Shown in pieces: positions 28,867 to 30,789 of a stretch of DNA of 30,789 bases; within the stretch, counting starts at the first letter, position 1, and every line of letters starts with the position of its first letter. The DNA is taken from contig CAZRJC010000022.1 in NCBI GenBank assembly GCA_964600385.1, forward strand, positions 1 through 30,789, in the 5' to 3' direction. Source of the stretch: DMER64 sp964600385. Lineage in GTDB: Bacteria > Bacteroidota > Bacteroidia > Bacteroidales > UBA932. Both the position numbers and the translations under genes were made by a program. Under the pieces are notes generated by a model that saw only the letters and a program-made list of their open reading frames with translations, was not told the DNA's origin and ran no database searches.

Positions 28867-30116
28867 AAAAAATTCTTGGTTTATTCTTGATTTTATTTTG
28901 CAGTCAGATTCTGATTGCACAAAATGATTCAATTGATTGGGTAGCTGATTTGAGATATATTAAGGATGAGCTGCCCAAAAAACATTATGATTTGTTTTTC
29001 AAATTGTCAGAATCTGAATTCAATTATCAGATTGAAAAGTTAATTTCTATTGTACCGGAATTAAGCACCTATGAGGTTTTAGACAATTTAAATCAAATTA
29101 TTGCACGAATTGGTGATAGTCATACATGCATAGATTACGGGTACTTAAATAAAGCAGAACTGTTTTTACCATTCAGGCTCTACTCGTTTAGCGACGGACT
29201 TTTCATAACTCACTCAGGAATCAGTAGTCAGGCATTACTTGGACATGAATTGATTTCAATTAATGGTTATCCGATTCAACAGATAGTAGATAGTTTAAGT
29301 ACTTTAATAGCAATAGACAATGAATCGACCGTTAGAAACACAATACCCAGGATGATAGGATTTGTGCCTCACCTTGAATATTTTGGTTTTTCCAAATGCG
29401 ACACGATCAGTATTGCGACAAAAGACCTGAATGGCAGCATTGTAGAGACTATCATGGATAAACGATTGCTTAAAAATGAAGAGACAATCCGGTTCAAACC
29501 GGATTCAATGTCATATTGTTGGGGCAATCGGAATCTTTTCTTCTCACACACGTACTTTCCGGAGGATAGTATTGTTTACATTCAATACAATCGCTGTTGG
29601 AGCAAAGAACTTGAAAAGTTATTCGGCTCGGGAAAAAGGGCAAAATCGTTTCCTTCTTTCAGTAAATTTCAAAAAGAGGTTTTAAAACAGATTGAAAACA
29701 ATGCAACAAGCAAAATCATTTTTGATTTGAGATTCAATGTTGGGGGCTCATCGCCTCAGGGGACTCAATTAATTAAGAAAATTGCAGAACTAGATAATGT
29801 CAACCAAAAAGGTAAACTCTTTGTTATTACAGGAATACATACATATTCATCCGGGATTATAAATGTCATGGATTTCAAAGAAAAGACCAATGCGACTTTT
29901 ATCGGTGAAGTAACAAGTGGAAGACCCAATCATTATGGTGAGGTTAAATATTTGACCTTACCAAGTTCCGGATTGAGAATCAGCTATTCAACAAAGTATT
30001 TTAATATGTACAAACCCGATTCTGACGCTTTTTATCCAGACATAAAAATTGGAACAAGATTTATGGATTATAAAAATGGGATCGATCCGGTTTTTGAATT
30101 CATAAGAAGACAATAA
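28863..30116 (+). CDS. Secreted S41-family (tail-specific-protease-like) peptidase
   Basis: 417 aa with a signal peptide (MKKILGLFLILFCSQILIAQ). An N-terminal helical part contains ARIGDSHTCI, typical of the cap of S41 proteins. A PDZ-like segment (~105-150) includes GHELISINGYPIQQIVD. The protease core has DLRFNVGG (288-295) and a nucleophile region GIHTYSSG (Ser329 or Ser330) followed by GEVTSGRPNHYGEV. This is the retinol-binding-like/tricorn-core variant common in Bacteroidota. The usual Lys partner of Ser/Lys S41 enzymes is not obvious to me, so activity should be checked. Start codon ATG at 28863 overlaps the stop of the Cys-rich gene. Base composition is AT-richer than the left half of the window, like the Fic and Cys-rich genes beside it. 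Confidence 0.85.
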   Translation: MKKILGLFLILFCSQILIAQNDSIDWVADLRYIKDELPKKHYDLFFKLSESEFNYQIEKLISIVPELSTYEVLDNLNQIIARIGDSHTCIDYGYLNKAELFLPFRLYSFSDGLFITHSGISSQALLGHELISINGYPIQQIVDSLSTLIAIDNESTVRNTIPRMIGFVPHLEYFGFSKCDTISIATKDLNGSIVETIMDKRLLKNEETIRFKPDSMSYCWGNRNLFFSHTYFPEDSIVYIQYNRCWSKELEKLFGSGKRAKSFPSFSKFQKEVLKQIENNATSKIIFDLRFNVGGSSPQGTQLIKKIAELDNVNQKGKLFVITGIHTYSSGIINVMDFKEKTNATFIGEVTSGRPNHYGEVKYLTLPSSGLRISYSTKYFNMYKPDSDAFYPDIKIGTRFMDYKNGIDPVFEFIRRQ

Positions 30117-30174
30117 AATACGACACCCGATAATATAGACAAATGAGTGATTGCCTGAATTTTTAGGACAATTT

Positions 30175-30324
30175 TTGCATGTTAGTGAAAACATCGTGCT
30201 CAGACAGCTGGAGCTGGCCGATGGATTGGACATTTTCAACACCATTGACAGCCAGCGCGAGCTGCTGACCGGAGGCGTTTTTACCGACCTGGCCGTGTAC
30301 AGCAAGTTGAAGGGAGACAGGTAG
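30175..30324 (+). pseudogene. GNAT (RimJ/RimL-type) acetyltransferase remnant with internal deletion
   Basis: One frame reads SENIVLRQLELADGLDIFNT..., the usual N-terminus of RimJ/RimL-like N-acetyltransferases, then after IDSQRE continues directly into ELLTGGVFTDLAVYSKLKGD, which is the usual C-terminus (the 'G.f.D..vYs.Lk' ending). The ~120 residues that carry the acetyl-CoA site are missing, and only a weak TTG could start it. It is best read as an intact gene collapsed by an in-frame internal deletion. About 50 codons remain. Confidence 0.7.
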
Positions 30325-30536
30325 TGAGGTTTTGTAGGGAGGATTTGAGGGTAGATTGTTGGGTAAAAAAAAGATGAAAATTTCGCAATCAGACATCACC
30401 TAAAGCACAACCACCACAGGTGTCCGCGTTTTATCTACAAGTTACCGTCAATGCTGGCGCAGAAATATACTTATGCATAGATTAATGAATTTTCTATACA
30501 TATTGATATTTAAATGTAAAGATATATGCGATTACT
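30325..30536. other. Intergenic stretch between two gene remnants
   Basis: AT-rich with no recognisable gene, repeat copy or promoter of the kinds seen elsewhere in the window. It may be further decayed coding DNA. Confidence 0.4.
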
Positions 30537-30674
30537 TTACAAAAGGAGCATTGGGAATTAACAGAATTAAAAGGAATTGCATCAACAATTCCCAAACAAA
30601 TTATCCTGATTAATACACTTGGATTGTAAGAAGCCTAAGACAGTTCCGCTATTGAGAATATAATTACAACGTAA
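30537..30674 (+). pseudogene. Fic-family N-terminal domain remnant with ochre codons
   Basis: One frame reads LQKEHWELTELKGIASTIPK, QIILINTLGL, stop, EA, stop, DSSAIENIITT, stop. The intact family phrase is of the type 'ELKGIA..IPN..ILINTLGLQEAKDSSAIENIVTTHDEL' with the TAA codons at 30627, 30636 and 30672 in place of Q, K and H-like positions. TAA is the normal stop elsewhere in the window, so this is decay and not recoding. The downstream catalytic domain is not seen up to the window edge. Confidence 0.72.
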
Positions 30675-30789
30675 ACCTACGGCTAAGGACGATTTGATTT
30701 GTAAATTTGTTCACTAAAGGTACAACTTGTGGACTGTCCATTCCTGAAAAAAGTTGACTCATAAAACAAAATTTTATGGTCAATCAAAT
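30675..30789. other. Right edge, no supported gene
   Basis: AT-rich sequence with several stops in all frames I read. Short minus-strand frames exist but nothing is recognisable. Confidence 0.3.

Noticed and set aside
30537..30674. TAA read as glutamine (alternative code) in the Fic fragment
   Set aside because: TAA ends many intact genes in the window, and the three TAA sit at different amino acids, so decay is simpler.

Overview
The window looks like a chromosomal stretch from a member of the Bacteroidota, most probably Bacteroidales. The reasons are the Mfa/FimA-type fimbrillin lipoproteins, an MG2-domain secreted protein, a secreted GH3/GH27 polysaccharide-degrading enzyme, DUF4172-type Fic and CPBP proteases, weak Shine-Dalgarno sequences, and repeated promoter-like boxes of the Bacteroidota -7 type (TAnnTTTG; here also TATCTTTA). 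No rRNA, tRNA, CRISPR array or phage gene module is visible.

Layout. Positions 1-2626 hold a 5'-truncated fimbrillin-like gene and a two-domain fimbrillin/FISUMP-like lipoprotein (a probable fimbrial tip protein). Positions 2639-5426 (minus) hold a lipoprotein S9-type hydrolase and an MG2 secreted protein. Positions 5427-6681 are a gene-free repeat island with at least four unrelated palindromic repeat families. Positions 6682-8523 hold a small membrane protein and then a compact operon: membrane protein, winged-helix regulator, and a lipoprotein with a SecDF-P1-head-like domain. Positions 8618-9376 (minus) encode an HTH-transmembrane-NTF2 fusion, followed by a second repeat island. Positions 9855-14463 (minus) form a two-gene biosynthetic unit: a stand-alone condensation-type acyltransferase and an 1104-aa FAAL-like adenylation / carrier / terminal reductase protein. 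Positions 14521-15700 hold a REP-associated tyrosine transposase (RAYT) bracketed by two REP doublets of the family that recurs at three further places. Positions 15747-19967 (minus) encode a 1406-aa GH3-PA14-GH27 fusion. Positions 20028-24766 hold an HSL-type esterase, two CPBP membrane proteases, a Cys-rich protein between two almost identical REP doublets, and an HTH/pentapeptide-repeat protein with a paired operator. Positions 25259-30116 hold a serine hydrolase, a Fic protein behind an array of repeated motifs, and a Cys-rich protein translationally coupled to an S41-type protease. The right edge holds two gene remnants: a GNAT reduced to its two ends and a Fic N-terminal domain with ochre codons.

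Two features dominate. First, mobile palindromic DNA is unusually dense: REP doublets (5 good copies with their probable transposase), a ~125-bp multi-hairpin element (4 good copies, one nested inside an older copy), a ~200-bp element (2 copies) and a pair of hairpins. Second, unrelated genes repeatedly carry in-phase short tandem repeats (12, 15, 18, 21 or 24 nt) that insert low-complexity peptides into otherwise ordinary enzymes. Several stop codons lie inside repeated DNA. The most system-like candidates are the RAYT/REP-doublet family and the condensation + FAAL-carrier-reductase gene pair.
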